64,000 nt of DNA, taken from the NCBI GenBank assembly GCA_038501625.1, contig JAZAYU010000928.1, positions 58,297 to 122,296 on the forward strand, written 5' to 3'. The position numbers and the translations under genes were made by a program. The DNA comes from Corbicula japonica (lineage: Eukaryota > Mollusca > Bivalvia > Venerida > Cyrenidae). This document shows positions 1-11,381 of this stretch, piece by piece (within the stretch, counting starts at the first letter, position 1; each line of letters begins with the position of its first letter). The notes beneath the pieces are model-generated. The model ran no database searches and was not told the origin of the DNA. It worked only from the letters and a program-made list of their open reading frames with translations.

Positions 1-480
1 TGCATAATGAGCAAACGCTCATCTTTGTGTCAACTACCCAAAAACATGTTTCGCATGGTGGGGCTCATATATTTTTCATGACATCTTTCTAATGCTAAAC
101 AATATTTGATACGTTTTACGAGTATTTCAATTGCATGATATTATGATATTTAACTAGATGATGGTAAAATAAACAAAAAGAAAATTATGTAGTTTATCAT
201 TAACGTAAAATTAGTTGGAAACGGGATAAAAATGTATTGAAGTATTTTTGTGTTTTGTGTCATTTATAATAAAGGTAACCCTTTCTCTTTCTACTATGTA
301 AATAGGTATTATTTTTAAATGCATTAATAACGATTAATGAGCCTTGACTTCGTCCTTATGCTAAAAAATATCTGATATGATTTACGAATATAACAATTGC
401 ATGATATAAAGATATAAATTTAACTCGATGATGGTAACAAACAAAAAGAAAGTACATAGTTTATCATAAACGTTTATCAT
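1..480. other. AT-rich spacer, no gene seen
   Basis: No open frame of note and no recognisable domain. Two related short blocks (around 60-230 and 350-470) share wording such as 'acaaaaagaaa' and 'agtttatcat', so the stretch may hold an old, diverged direct duplication. I see nothing else in it. Confidence 0.5.
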
Positions 481-483
481 TTT

Positions 484-486
484 TCG

Positions 487-518
<32 letters not shown>

Positions 519-550
519 ATCGATCGATCGATCGATCGATCGATCGATCG

Positions 551-588
<38 letters not shown>

Positions 589-590
589 GA
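484..590. repeat. ATCA/ATCG tetranucleotide microsatellite
   Basis: A continuous four-base tandem tract that starts as ATCA units, switches to ATCG units in the middle and returns to ATCA. The central ATCG run is self-complementary and could form a hairpin. It is followed directly by a second low-complexity tract. Confidence 0.95.
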
Positions 591-619
591 GTCAGTCAAT
601 CAATCTACCAATCAACATA

Positions 620-765
620 TTTGTCTGTCCGTCCGTCTGTACGTCCGTCTGCGCGCCCCTTCACCCGCACACCCGCCAGAACGCCAGTCTATCCGTCCGT
701 CTATCTGTCTGTCTGCCCTCCCCTCCGTCCGCCCGTCCGCAACCGCGCCCGTCCGTCTGTAAAAC
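620..765. repeat. GTCC/GTCT-rich low-complexity tract
   Basis: Degenerate tandem four-base units of the GTCC, GTCT and GCCC kind. Open frames that overlap it on both strands come from this simple composition (runs of Ser, Val, Arg and Pro) and are not judged to be genes. Confidence 0.85.
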
Positions 766-1072
766 TAGTGGGAGAGGATCAGAAACAAAATAACTACAGT
801 AATAAAGAACACGATCCATATTCAAATGAAAATGAATACAATAAAGCAATGAAATTCAAAAAAACATAAGCTTAATAATTTTTGCTTCAAATTGGTATTG
901 ACAACCAAACATCACATTCCTAATAATGTTTGAGAAACTTTCATTATATTAAGCCTGTTGCACTACTGAAAAGAAGACAAAAATGTAAAACTGGCCTCCT
1001 TTCATAACTAAAGTTCAACAGTAACTGCTCAGTCTGTTTATCGATATTGCAAAATGTTGTAATGTGTTTTCT

Positions 1073-2214
1073 CACAGGTGTTCGGCATGTTGGACCCAGT
1101 CAAACCCCCTTTCCCTCACACTACTACCCTCCCTTGAAGAAAAAATGGCTCTACAAAAAATTTTTTTTTTGCTTGATATATATATTTTAACAAGGTACAT
1201 ATCTTCACTGTTGGAAAATGCATATCTATCTGCTTTGAGCCCTGTAACTCTTTGAAATACTGCTCAATTGTCACAAACCATGGCTCATATTTCGTGGGAT
1301 AGATGAATTAGCACATACAATCACAGAAATCATTAACTTTCCGCGGAATTCGGTAGTAAACACATCGCTAACTCGAGAAATGCTTTGGTCGGCTCTCGTC
1401 AGACCGATACGTAAGGGCCAAATTTACATCACTAAAACCATATATCGGCATGGCTGTAAGTACGAACTCTGCATTTTTTCGAAGAAATACAGTGTATTGG
1501 TTCACTCACCAGACCGCAATACCGTTGTTTTTGCGTGAACTTTGCAGGATTGCAATAAATTTATCATTGTATTTTGGTTCAACTAAAATTCAGCCATATC
1601 ATCTAGACGCTTGAAAAGGTGAAGGTCGTGTCTCATTCGGATAACGGGAAGAGACGGAAAGTCAAGGACGTTTTGCAAGCGCTTAAAATGACAAATATCA
1701 ATGAACACTACAAGATATAATTCCTGAAATAACGGCTGCGCTGCTAACAGGAAGCGAAAATACATCATTCAACTTAAAGTAAGTGAACTTATACATTGTA
1801 TTTCTTCGAACAAATGCATATTTCGTACTTACAGCCATGCCGATTTATGGTTTTACTGATGTAAATTTGGCCTTTACGTATCGGTCTGACGAGAGCCGAC
1901 CAAAGCATTTCTCGAGTTAGCGATGTGTTTACTACCGAATTCCGCGGAAAGTTAATTATTTCTGTGATTGTATGTGCTAATTCATCTATCCCGCGAAATA
2001 TGAGCCATGGTTTGTGACAATTGAGCAGTATTTCAAAGAGTTACAGGGCTCAAAGCAGATAGATATGCATTTTCCAACAGTGAAGATATCTACCTTGTTA
2101 AAATATATATATCAAGCAAAAAAAAAATTTTTTGTAGAGCCATTTTTTCTTCAAGGGAGGGTAGTAGTGTGAGGGAAAGGGGGTTTGACTGGGTTAACAT
2201 GCCGAACACCTGTG
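1073..2214. mobile_element. 1.14-kb element with ~435-bp inverted-repeat arms and an 8-bp target duplication
   Basis: The left arm (about 1073-1509) and right arm (about 1777-2214) are inverted copies of each other. The left end is CACAGGTGTTCGGCATG and the right end is its exact reverse complement. The 8 bases just outside each end are identical (TGTTTTCT at 1065-1072 and 2215-2222), which is a target-site duplication. The ~270-bp centre has no convincing coding sequence, so the element is non-autonomous and foldback-like. An 8-bp duplication is the size made by the hAT and P superfamilies, but the terminal bases do not decide between them. The element boundary is firm; the superfamily is inference. 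Confidence 0.9.
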
Positions 2215-2222
2215 TGTTTTCT

Positions 2223-3360
2223 TAGCACCAGCGACGTCCTAAAAAGTAAGGATAAGAAGCAACAGAATTTATTTTTCTTTTTTAATAAACATCCAGTTTG
2301 GGACCTTAGGGGACAGCGAAGATCAGACCCGTTAGCATTGAGAATTCTAGTTGTAGATCTTGGTAAATTATGGCGCGGTTCAATGCTTTCACGTGATGTC
2401 ATCCCTATTGTCGCGCTTCAAATATGCTAGGTGTTTGGACTTTATAATCCTAATCATAATCGCGGTTCAGTTATAAAGTGTTTGCCTCTGCCATATTATA
2501 ATTTTGTCTTTCAACTTTTATTATTTTATATTGGTTGATATAACTCAATTTGCCTAAATTATATACATTATTACTTGCGAGTATTTTAAGTTTTTCATGG
2601 CATTTCCAAATCTTATGTAGCCTCCGAAATGTTTACATGATGAAACTGAATTTGTTTTTAAATGCAATAAATTAACCATCAAAACTCGTTACTTTATCAC
2701 CAATTGCTCCGATGTGACGATGTACACGTCAACAATTATCTAAGTATCAATTTCAGTTTTTATTTAACACATTAAAACATATATATAATAACATCGTTAT
2801 ATTCATTTATTAAAGGCAGCTTATATTACTTGTCTGCATGCTTATGAATGCAACATTTTCGAGTTTGAGGTGGGTTGGTGTTAATTCCCAAAAATCATCT
2901 TTTTCAGCTTGTCATCAAGAGTTAGTGCATCCTAGAACCTTATTAAGATTTTCAACAGTAAAAAAATTAGTTACTGTACCCTCTGCTCCAATAAGAAATG
3001 CGTCAAACTTAACCATGCCTTTCTCCTGTTTATGAATGTGTTTGAAGGCTGAAACTTGTAAATGTTGCATTGATAATACTGAAATATCGGTTCAAAACAG
3101 TTAAAAATAGAACCTAAACATTATAAAACATTTGGGCTTGTTTGATATAGATAGAAAAGGAACATAAACCGTTTGAAAATATATTTGTTTAAGAGTCTTC
3201 AAATTATTTCAATTTGTCTATATGTCTGAGTTTCTGTACGTTCGTCACAGTCATTTAAGTAATTGGTTCTTTAGTCCCTGGTATGTACGGTTCAAATGAA
3301 GAAAACTTATTCAATGTGCTATCAATAAAGGAACGATTACTTCAGCCTTGTATTAAATTT
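2223..3360. other. Spacer without recognisable gene
   Basis: AT-rich sequence. The frame at 2838-3035 (65 codons) shows no domain, signal peptide or exon-like splice context and is probably chance. Nothing else was identified. Confidence 0.4.
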
Positions 3361-3374
3361 AAGTATGTTTGATC

Positions 3375-3422
3375 AGGCCCGGATCCAGACTGGTACAAGC
3401 TGGGGGGGGGGGGGGGGGGGGG
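3375..3422. repeat. Poly-G tract with hAT-like leader
   Basis: A run of 21 G at 3402-3422 follows the string CAGGCCCGGATCCAGA. That wording resembles the ends of hAT-type elements, but no matching inverted end was found, so only the homopolymer is certain. Assembly length of such a run is often unreliable. Confidence 0.6.
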
Positions 3423-3679
3423 CTGATGACGGGGTGGGTGCGGGAGGGTTATCCCCTCGCGAATTCGAATTTTTTTGCGGTGTGCTAAAATGGTGCTATT
3501 TTAAGTATACCTGAACTATATCTAGTGTTGTATCCAGGATTAAGAAAGGGCAGGCTGCTGTAAAAAAGGGGGAGGGGCAAATACGTGTTTTTCGCTAGCA
3601 AAAGGGCACTTTTCAGCATACTTAGGTGGTTGTTGTAGTGTTGTTTTTGTTGTTTTTTAGGGGGTATTTGATATGGATA

Positions 3680-4258
3680 TTCTTAAAGCATTTGTACTTT
3701 TAAGGTTTGGTTCGGAAACCAAAGTAAGTAAAAGTATGTTAGGTAGATCTATCAAAGATGACTAGATTTAATATAAAAGTCTAGGTTGTCTATCATCTTA
3801 GAGTCTGATGTGGGTGATGCTAGCATTTATCTGAAAAGTATACAGCTGAACCTCCCTTAGCAGCAACCTGACTTTAACAACCAATAGTCTTAAACAACCA
3901 GTTAAAATATGTCCAAAACTAACATTTTATTCTAAGACAGTCACTTATGTTTACCTGTCCTGAAAATCATCCTGTGTTAAGCAGCCACTTTTTTGTCAAT
4001 CCCTTGGATGGCTGCTGAATAAAGGTTTGACTGTACTTATTATTACAACCTGTGTAAACAATACACTATTTTCAATGTCAACTAAGTAGGCGTTAATTTA
4101 TTTAGATGGTGATTGTTTCTCTTTAACCACTCACAAATTCCTTTTTTAATTTTTAATAAGAAATATCTTAAGCAAACGAATATTTACCTTTTATGCCACT
4201 TCCTACATATCGAATGTTTTGATTGGTTGAATTGAATAGAGGCTGTCAACTGAGGTTT
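3680..4258 (+). repeat. Upstream block of the broken C1q copy (inverted duplicate of 57.93-58.46 kb)
   Basis: This block matches the reverse complement of about 57,930-58,460, the DNA just upstream of the intact C1q gene, along its whole length, including a small inverted-repeat element inside it. In the intact copy the matching stretch ends about 90 bp before the start codon. Here the match stops at about 4258, right after the conserved ATTGGTTG (an inverted CCAAT box) and the words 'aatagaggctgtcaac'. The sequence that follows is an unrelated repeat (Rep4). The promoter-proximal part and the whole first exon are therefore missing from this copy. Confidence 0.85.
3843..4033. mobile_element. 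191-bp TA-flanked MITE (old copy)
   Basis: Inverted ends CAGCTGAACCTCCCTTA and (reverse complement of the far end) CAGTCAAACCTTTATTC, flanked by TA on both sides. This end type (CAGT-AACCT) is common in invertebrate Tc1/mariner-like MITEs. The same insertion sits at the equivalent place in the other C1q copy (58,126-58,298), so it predates the C1q duplication. Confidence 0.75.
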
Positions 4259-4261
4259 TTT

Positions 4262-4615
4262 TAGATCTGATAATGGCCCGCAGACACCGTACATAAGTAA
4301 TTGTGGTTTTCCCCATTACTATTTTTAGAAATTTTCAACACAGGAAGCATGATTTGTAACGTTCGCAAAATGATCTGAAAATGTCATTACATTAGAAATG
4401 AATGCAATACTACATAAATGCATATAACTCCAGTAAAATATGTCTAACGCAGGCTGTCAACACTTTCCATGGTTTAAAAGTCTATTTTTACGTTCACTTT
4501 TGCGATTTTGTAGGCGACAATCTGATTGTTTCAAAGGATTAGTGAAAAAAGCACGTTTAAGTTACTCATTGTCAGATACTGATAGTGTAGCGGTTTTCAG
4601 ATGATGATTTTAATA
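4262..4615 (+). repeat. Rep4 copy A
   Basis: Matches 50,022-50,330 in the same orientation. Shared words include GTTCGCAAAATGATCTGA, TTTTGCGATTTTGTAGG and AGATGATTTTAAT. It sits exactly where the promoter-proximal end and first exon of the C1q copy should be. No coding sequence is visible. It is followed by a short tandem run of a ten-base unit (AGAATATAAA) at about 4610-4640. Confidence 0.75.
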
Positions 4616-4639
4616 TAAAAGAATATAAAAGAATATAAA

Positions 4640-5130
4640 AGAACTTGTTTAACTGTTTATTACCCATTGCATTGTAAGCCTTCCTTGCAGTGTTGGCATA
4701 GTCGTCTCTGTTATGCAGGGCATATGGTACAAACAACACTGTCTTTACTTTGCTGAAATATCAAGAAACAAAGTTAGTTCTGTCAAATTAATCATGGCAA
4801 CTGAGGCTAAATCTGTTGAATTAAAATATACACATGCACACATTTAAGAAAGGCCCCTGCTAAGAATATTGAAGCATAAAATAATAACTTTGGTTAGAAT
4901 TGTATTAGGGTTGCAGTGGGGCTGCTGAAACCCAGTTTATTGGCAGCAATATTTAACGTTTATTAGGATTTTGGCTTAAATGATGTGATTATTTTTGTAA
5001 AACTACCCAAAACTGCCAAAAATAAACCATCATTCTCAAAATTTCTACCCAATGTCTAATTTGCTGCTATAATTATTTTATAACATCTGCAGAAATCCAT
5101 TAAGTTTGGCAAAGAAAGCAACTGTACTAG
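4640..5130. other. Spacer within the broken C1q locus
   Basis: AT-rich, no exon found. I looked here for the coiled-coil first exon of the C1q gene and did not see it. Confidence 0.45.
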
Positions 5131-5140
5131 ATTTCATACT

Positions 5141-5515
5141 AGCGGCCTCAATAGCTCAAGTGGTAGAGCGATGGAATGGTATGCTGGAGGTATGTTCTTA
5201 TCCTGGTCTAGGCTACTTTTCCCAACCCAAATCTGCCACACTGGAATAGTGGACAGGGCAGTACCATTTATAGCTCCTTTGGGCAACGTATGTGGCTGGG
5301 ATATTCGGCCGAACCTAGGTATACCTTTGTGGAATTTTGCCGGAACGTCTGGTATAAGTGGAGAGGAATGTAGCAGATTTTATACCAGCATCCTCACAAC
5401 TTCAACACAAGCTCAATTCGTAGAGCAATGGCTCGGTAAGGCAGATGCCCAATGTTCAAATCCTGGCCATGGATTCTCTTTCCAACCCAAATCTGCCAAA
5501 GACAACTGTTTAAGT
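5141..5515 (+). repeat. tRNA-derived SINE-like dimer
   Basis: Two related segments, at about 5141-5250 and 5405-5505, each contain an A-box-like word (AGCTCAAGTGGTAGAGC; GCTCAATTCGTAGAGCAATGG), and each is followed by 'ccaacccaaatctgcca'. The second has a B-box-like word (GTTCAAATCC). These are the internal RNA polymerase III promoter parts of tRNA-derived SINEs. The 135-codon open frame at 5171-5578 overlaps this repeat and is not taken as a gene. Confidence 0.6.
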
Positions 5516-5740
5516 TGTTTGTTGTTTTATTTCGAAAACAGGGATATTTTCTGCACTAGAGATGTTAAGCATATATAGCTCTACTGACATACTGGCCAGA
5601 AAATGAACAGGTGTCTGTGAAATCTGCCACATTTATAACAAATAGATCAGTTTGTATCCGTCTTGTTTTTATCTGATCACACAAATGAGTTATGCTTAGT
5701 CAAAATAATTTAACCAACCAGCATGCATGAAATAAAATTT

Positions 5741-5803
5741 GCTACTTTTGCATACTGTATTTGTGGCCAACTACTTTTGCATACTGTATTTGTGGCCAAC
5801 TAC
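5741..5803. repeat. 30-bp unit repeated twice
   Basis: The words CTACTTTTGCATACTGTATT and TGTGGCCAA occur twice back to back with a 30-bp period. It makes a short chance frame look longer. Confidence 0.85.
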
Positions 5804-6110
5804 TAAGAGCTTCATAGGCAATATTTTTCTACAAAGTATATGTATATTGAAAAAAATATTATATTTTGCTACTTTGATCATTACTGTAATTGAGTGTTTT
5901 ATTTTGTTTTCGTTAGTTTTTCATAGAACGTATATTTGTTAACTAAAATATTATTTCCTAGTTTAAACATAATTCTTTAAAATATTAGAAAATATGACTT
6001 TTCTAAAACTGTCATAGTCTAGTTACATGAAATATTACACATTTAAATTGAACTTAGTTATATCATGTTATTAGCAGCTGTCTTAGTAATAAAACAGTAT
6101 ATTGTTTTAG

Positions 6111-6111
<1 letters not shown>

Positions 6112-6154
<43 letters not shown>

Positions 6155-6162
6155 GATTGATT
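6112..6162. repeat. TGAT microsatellite
   Basis: About 11 perfect GATT/TGAT units in tandem. It lies in the putative intron region of the broken C1q copy. Confidence 0.95.
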
Positions 6163-6735
6163 TGGTCATGGCAACATACTTGAGCAAGCTATATTGTGCG
6201 AAAGTCTCTGCCTGGCACTCGTTATTCTTTGACAATCTCCTTCAGAAAGTTGTCGTTCCTTACACTCACTTTACACCTCTGCGACAGGCTCAATGTCAAG
6301 AGTTTTGACCAAATTAAGCAGCTTCATTGTATACAGTCATAATTATGAATTTTAAAGCTTGTAGTGAAACAAATGACAGAAATCTTCACTATCTTTCATT
6401 AAAACTAAAGAAACCTAAGCTATTTTAAAAGTTTGTGAACTATTTTTGTAGTTTAAGTAAAAGTAGTTGCAAGTAGTCACAGCCTATAACAGAGATGAAT
6501 GTATACGAGCCGATAGTGTAAGACAGTGATTCTTTTCCATCATGTTCGGGCATTTTCGTCAGAAAATATTATACATCTTATAAAGTCAACCGTTATATAC
6601 GGAATATTCATGAGTGAAAGGTAAATACTAATGCACAATACTTTTCAATATTTGTTTTTTTGTTAAATGCGTGATACGTCATGTCTTGAGATGATCTCGC
6701 AGTTATTATCCGGTGTCAAATTTGCGTTTTTTCAG

Positions 6736-7043
6736 AAACGTATCGAGTACCAAAGATAGCTTTTAGTGCCACAAATCCTTCTACTTCAACATACAACATC
6801 AACCAAGTTTTGATTCTACGAGACACTTCCCTAAACGAAAGTTCCGGCTACAACGGGACAACAGGAGAATTTACAGCTCGCAGTGTTCATTATAATCAGT
6901 ATGCCTACGTCTGCGGTTCGGTCAGTACTGTCACCAATGTGGAAAAAGGGGAAAATGTGTTCTTAAAGGTCACAGGTGCAACGAAGCTTTACACAGATTC
7001 TCTAAGGCAAAGTTCGTTTACTGGCGTTCGCCTCAGCAATTAA
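6736..7043 (+). pseudogene. C1q-domain exon 2, internally deleted copy
   Basis: The exon follows a pyrimidine tract and AG (TTTTTTCAG at 6727-6735). It reads (G)AA-ACG-TAT-CGA, giving ETYRVPKIAFSATNPS and matching residue for residue the second exon of the intact gene at 56,805-57,214. The C1q signature region NExSGYNGTTGEFTA is kept, as is the C-terminal SSFTGVRLSN ending in TAA. Between GEFTA and CGSVST it has only 11 residues where the intact copy has 45. That is an in-frame loss of 34 residues (308 nt against 410 nt), and it removes the PVxGLYxF core strands of the C1q jelly-roll. No first exon with signal peptide and coiled coil exists upstream. I read it as a pseudogene; the frame itself is unbroken, so expression of a short exon cannot be excluded. 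Confidence 0.85.
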
Positions 7044-7785
7044 CCATTTCCGGATTCTTATTTCTTGATTTTATTGCAAGTCAGTGTGTTTACAAGCATA
7101 TTTATAATTAATCTACATGACTAATCTTAACATGATTTTGCGAATGTACTTTGTGAAAACAGAATTATAATTCGCAAATCAAAAATATGTGCGGACGTTT
7201 CAAACCAATCAATTATTTTTTTATTCTATAGAGCAGTTTCATTTATTCATCTTTTTGGAAGAGGTCGTTTCATGATCCAGTTAAACAGACGATATGGACG
7301 ATAAACAAGAATGGATCTAAGTAAGATTTTGTTCATGCTTTACAATTGTAACAGTTACTGTTTTGTAACGATTTATGAGATAAGACATCTTTTTTGTACG
7401 ATATTGGAAGTTTTTACGAATATTTCAAATACATCCTATTCTTTTAAAAATTTTACTTGTCATGGAAACAAATACAAACAGAAAAATAAAGACGTTTATT
7501 TTAAGGTCAAATTATTTGGAAACGATTTATAGATGTATTAGGAATGTCTTATGTTTTGTGTTCTAATGCTATTTTTAATATATGTAACCCCTTTCCTTTA
7601 TTCTTATGCATTAATTCTTTTTCTGTGATCCCAACGGTTCACGCGCCTTAACATCTTCCTATTGTTAAACGATATGATTTTAAGAATATTCATGATATTA
7701 TGATATACGTTTTAGTCACGCCATGCGAAAACGAGACTCCGGTAAGTTCACGTCAATCGTTAAAATGACGTTATATAACGTATTA
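7044..7785. other. Downstream flank of the broken C1q copy
   Basis: AT-rich 3' flank with no clear polyadenylation site and no domain in the 73-codon frame at 7311-7532. Nothing further identified. Confidence 0.4.
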
Positions 7786-8605
7786 AGTCAAGTCAAGTAA
7801 ATTTTATTTATATAGTCGGGTTTCATAACAAGTAACACAAGCTCTATTGAGCTTTTAAAGCCGACTAGCATAAATAACAGTAAAAAGCATTAATAAATAG
7901 CAGCATTTAAGACTAATATTACATGAATAAATCATATAAGTGGGGTTATTAAGAGTTGGATATAAAGGCAAGTAGTTAAGAATTTACAGTACATAATTTT
8001 CTATATATATTAGGAAAGCATAGCAGATATCACATTTGTATCATTAACATTATAAATAATAATAAAAACTCTATAAGATGTATTTGCAAGATTGTGGTAA
8101 GATGTCATGCAATCAAAACAAATCATAAATAGACTACATTTATCTAACATCACAGGGACTGGCACACAATATAAGCTAAAGGTACAAGCAATGCTAACTA
8201 AACAAGTACAAGTGACAAGCAACGGCATAAATAAATAAACACTGAATTAAAAATTTACAAGCACAAAGTAAAAGCATGTCAAGCAAGGTAAAACATAAAA
8301 CATTGAGACATGATGGTCCATACTGACAGGCTGTGTATTTCATTATTTAATAACGCAAGCTGAGCAGTTACAGGTTGGCCCATCCCACCTTTGAATTAAT
8401 GATTTAAAATGATCAAAAGATGAACTTTCTCTAAAATTATTTGGCAGACTATTCCACAGCTTGGCAGCAGAGAACCTGAAAGAATTCTTACCATAACTAG
8501 TAGATCTAACCTGAGGTAGCGCTGCTAACTTTGTGTATCTAAAATTATACTGTTGCCCAGTCCCGATGGAGAATGATGGTCTTAATAGCGGGAGTTCACT
8601 GTTAT
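7786..8605 (-). mobile_element. 3' end of a non-LTR retrotransposon (CR1/L2/jockey-like)
   Basis: Read on the minus strand, about 8600-8343 encodes the C-terminal tail of a LINE ORF2 in one frame: YTKLAALPQVRSTSYGKNSF, then RFSAAKLWNSLPNNFRE, then HFKSLIQRW and a stop. The AAKLWNSLPxxFR...FKSxL pattern is typical of ORF2 C-termini in many animal LINEs. About 550 bp of AT-rich 3' UTR follow. The 3' end at about 7786-7800 consists of a short tandem TTGAC-type tail (AAGTCAAGTCAAG on the plus strand), as in LINEs that end in short repeats and not in poly-A. The element is 5'-truncated. The exact clade is inference. Confidence 0.75.
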
Positions 8606-8627
8606 TGTATTTGACGAAAACAACAAC

Positions 8628-8629
8628 AA

Positions 8630-8700
<71 letters not shown>

Positions 8701-8740
8701 GATGATCATAATGATCATGATGATGATGATGATGATTACA
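8628..8740. repeat. GAT/CAT self-complementary microsatellite
   Basis: A run of GAT units passes directly into a run of CAT units and back to GAT. GAT and CAT are near-complements in register (ATGATG against CATCAT), so the tract can fold on itself. The plus-strand frame through it encodes poly-Asp, poly-His and poly-Asp, and is not taken as a gene. Confidence 0.95.
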
Positions 8741-8839
8741 TATTCGCCTTTTTTTTCCCCAAGTAAATGAAGAGTAACATATTATATATCATATATAAAC
8801 AACAGATATAGTGAAACAGGATGTTATAATTAAGAAATA

Positions 8840-9780
8840 ATCACCAGCTTCCGGTTATTTGTCGCATGTATATATCTACGCAGCTGAACGACGCCCCGTG
8901 ATTTATCCTGCGATAAATCACCGGAAACTATTGATTATTTCAATTCTAACACAACATATCTGACTAAATAAGCGATATAATTTTAACTCAATTTTAGGAC
9001 GTGTTTACTCTCTAAACATCTGCATAATTCGAAAACTAATAAAAATTGAAAGATTGAATAACACACTATCCAACCGCGCATCCAGCACTTTCAAGTCGTC
9101 GTTCAAACAATATTTGTCATTCAATCACTTTAATACTGCACCAGGAAATAAAATGAAAACAACGGAAAAGAAGTGACGTCGTTAAAATGGCGCGTTAACG
9201 TCACCTTAACGTTGCCGCAAAATAGCGGAAAATAATTATAGTGTTTTATAAAAAATATATATGATAAATGTTATTTAATTACTGTGCTATTATCAGATTA
9301 CGCGCGGGTAAAAAATTCGCGTATTTTGTGCTTTCTTAAATGCGCGAAATTAAATCCCAGCGAAAAATAAAATTGTCACGTGATAATTTTATACCGACCG
9401 GTATTTAGGTATAGCCGTGCCAACGCGCGGTGAATTATCGTGTAATAATTAACAGCAAATTCATTGGGAAAACACGTCAAGTTGTGTTGGAATCATAAGA
9501 ATAATATAAAAATGTGAACGCGATAAACTTTATTTGATTACACAACATCATACTTATAATGTCCTGTTCCGCTAAAATAAAAGAGGGGCTTTTTATACAG
9601 GACTATCTAGAATAGCATCAGATATTACTTTAGTTTGTATGTATTAATAAATTGAACAGCGCTTAAATTATGAAAAGCCATCAACTCGTCAGTGAAACAT
9701 GCAAAAGCACTCGAGCAAACAAATCATAAGACGCTAATGACATGTTAACCGAAATTGTTGGGCATTCGATGACTGACCTA
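8840..9780. other. Spacer with short inverted repeats
   Basis: Contains a small hairpin (GTGATTTATCC...GATAAATCAC at about 8901-8924) and ill-defined matching words near both ends (CTAACACAACATAT at 8946 and, inverted, CCAACACAACTTGA at about 9480), suggesting a worn inverted-repeat element. I could not fix its ends. No gene seen. Confidence 0.3.
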
Positions 9781-9788
9781 GAGCACCT

Positions 9789-9966
9789 GGGCCAAAGATC
9801 ATAAAACTAAATCAGGAGATCAGTCTCAAATCTCATGAATCTGGAGATCAGTCTCAAATCTCAAGAGTCTGATTGGCTGAAATGGCAACTGGTCGCCATT
9901 CAAGCCAATTAGATGCTTGAGAGTTTAGAATGATCTCCAAGCTTAGTTTTATTATCTTGGGCCCTG
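9789..9966. mobile_element. MITE with ~25-bp inverted ends
   Basis: The left end is GGGCCAAAGATCATAAAACTAA. The right end reads, as reverse complement, GGGCCCAAGATAATAAAACTAA. Inner parts also pair (GGAGATCA with TGATCTCC). The phrase AGATCAGTCTCAAATCTCA is repeated twice inside. About 178 bp, non-coding. The target duplication could not be fixed. Confidence 0.7.
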
Positions 9967-10838
9967 AAGTCAAACCAGCAGCATGATGGCAGAGTCTCTA
10001 CGTTTGTTTTTTATTATTTCACTTTTTTGTTAGAAAACAAAACATAAGTCTGTGTTTGTACAGCGTATTTCTTAATGTGTAATATTCTAAACATATTATT
10101 ACATACTCAAACCTCATTTTGTATTTACTTTTGTATGTTTATAATCTTGGGAAAACAATTTCAGTTACAACATTGGTTATTTCAACAAACTATCACATGA
10201 TAGCTTTATTCCGCTACCATGAATATGCATGCAACTATAGCTTGACAGTAAACAGGAAATAATAAATGCAAGATCACCACAACCTGATAGTTGCATTTAT
10301 CTTCATATCTGCAATTATTAGACAGACGCCATTTTATCAAAGGCGAATTAACATGTTAAGAACTAACTCATTTTCTATAAAATTCGATTATATTCAATTT
10401 ACATCCGTTATTTTCATTTTATAACTGTTGCTCTAAAAGTATTTTAGGCTCTATCGCGGTTTTGCAGTCATTATATGTCTGCTTGACTGTGGCCTCAGTT
10501 TGGCTCTTAGCTCAAAACACAGCTGATAAGGAAGACTACATTTTTGTAATTAATATAGCTAGACAAGGCATTACGTTGTACAAGAAAACGCATGACCAGT
10601 AATACAAAAAACTATTCAAATCAGAGAAAAGCAAATCCCAGAAGGCGCGACATTGTAACAGATCAAATGATAAGCAGTAAACACATATCCCGACAAAGAA
10701 AGATTTGTCTTCAGATCAGAGACTATTTTATCGATTCCAATTGTAAGATCTACTCCATTTTTGGTTTAATTTCAATTATAAATGATGTTTCGAAAGAAAA
10801 TATTATTTGTGTAAAAAGGTGAAATTCTTATCAGTAAT
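9967..10838. other. Spacer, no gene recognised
   Basis: AT-rich. The 76-codon frame at 10592-10822 is rich in Lys, Asn, Ile and Arg, with no motif and no splice context that would make it an exon. Confidence 0.4.
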
Positions 10839-10839
10839 C

Positions 10840-10995
10840 GCCACACCCACAAAACACATCCTCCCCACGCAGCGAAAATAAGAGAGGAAAATATAGTATG
10901 TTTTATAAGTATATCAAACAATTAATTTAAAAGAAAACGAGAACCCTTCGATACCCACCTTGGAACGGTCATTGTCAATACAATCAAAGATGCAT
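10840..10995 (-). repeat. Rep2 fragment
   Basis: Matches the minus-oriented Rep2 copies at 41.2 and 62.7 kb. Shared features are 'cctccccac', a purine-rich AGAGAGGAAA stretch, then GAGAACCC...CACCTTGGAACGGTCA. Truncated after about 150 bp. Confidence 0.65.
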
Positions 10996-11381
10996 CATGA
11001 CACGGTGGTCAAGCCATGTCGTCGAAAACTCTGTTTCGTGACTAGCACCAAATAAATCCTGTCACCTCAAACTTATAGATCAACCTGTATTTAAAATGTA
11101 TATATAACTTTGTTGTAGATCCCTTTGTTTTGTGCGGGTTATCATCAAGTCCCCTTTGTATCGTGTGGTGCAATCTACTTTCAAATATTGAAGGTAAAAT
11201 GTGCAACACCAAGTTTCTTAGTGCTTTTATATTTCAATGTAATTTAACATTTTTAAACGATGAGAGTTTTCTGAACTTTAACACTTATCAAAAGTGCTTC
11301 ATGAACAATGTAAGCAGACACCTTAAAATTTTAAATATCTAAAAAAAACGTATCTAAATTAAAAGAAATTTTGATATTATG

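Noticed and set aside
587..869. Overlapping frames on both strands rich in Ser, Val, Arg and Pro
   Set aside because: They arise from the GTCC/GTCT simple repeat; frames on both strands have the same low-complexity character.
5171..5578. 135-codon plus-strand open frame
   Set aside because: Lies within a tRNA-derived repeat with duplicated wording; no domain, no splice or start context.
8533..8766. Plus-strand frame with poly-Asp and poly-His
   Set aside because: A translation of the GAT/CAT microsatellite joined to the antisense of a LINE.
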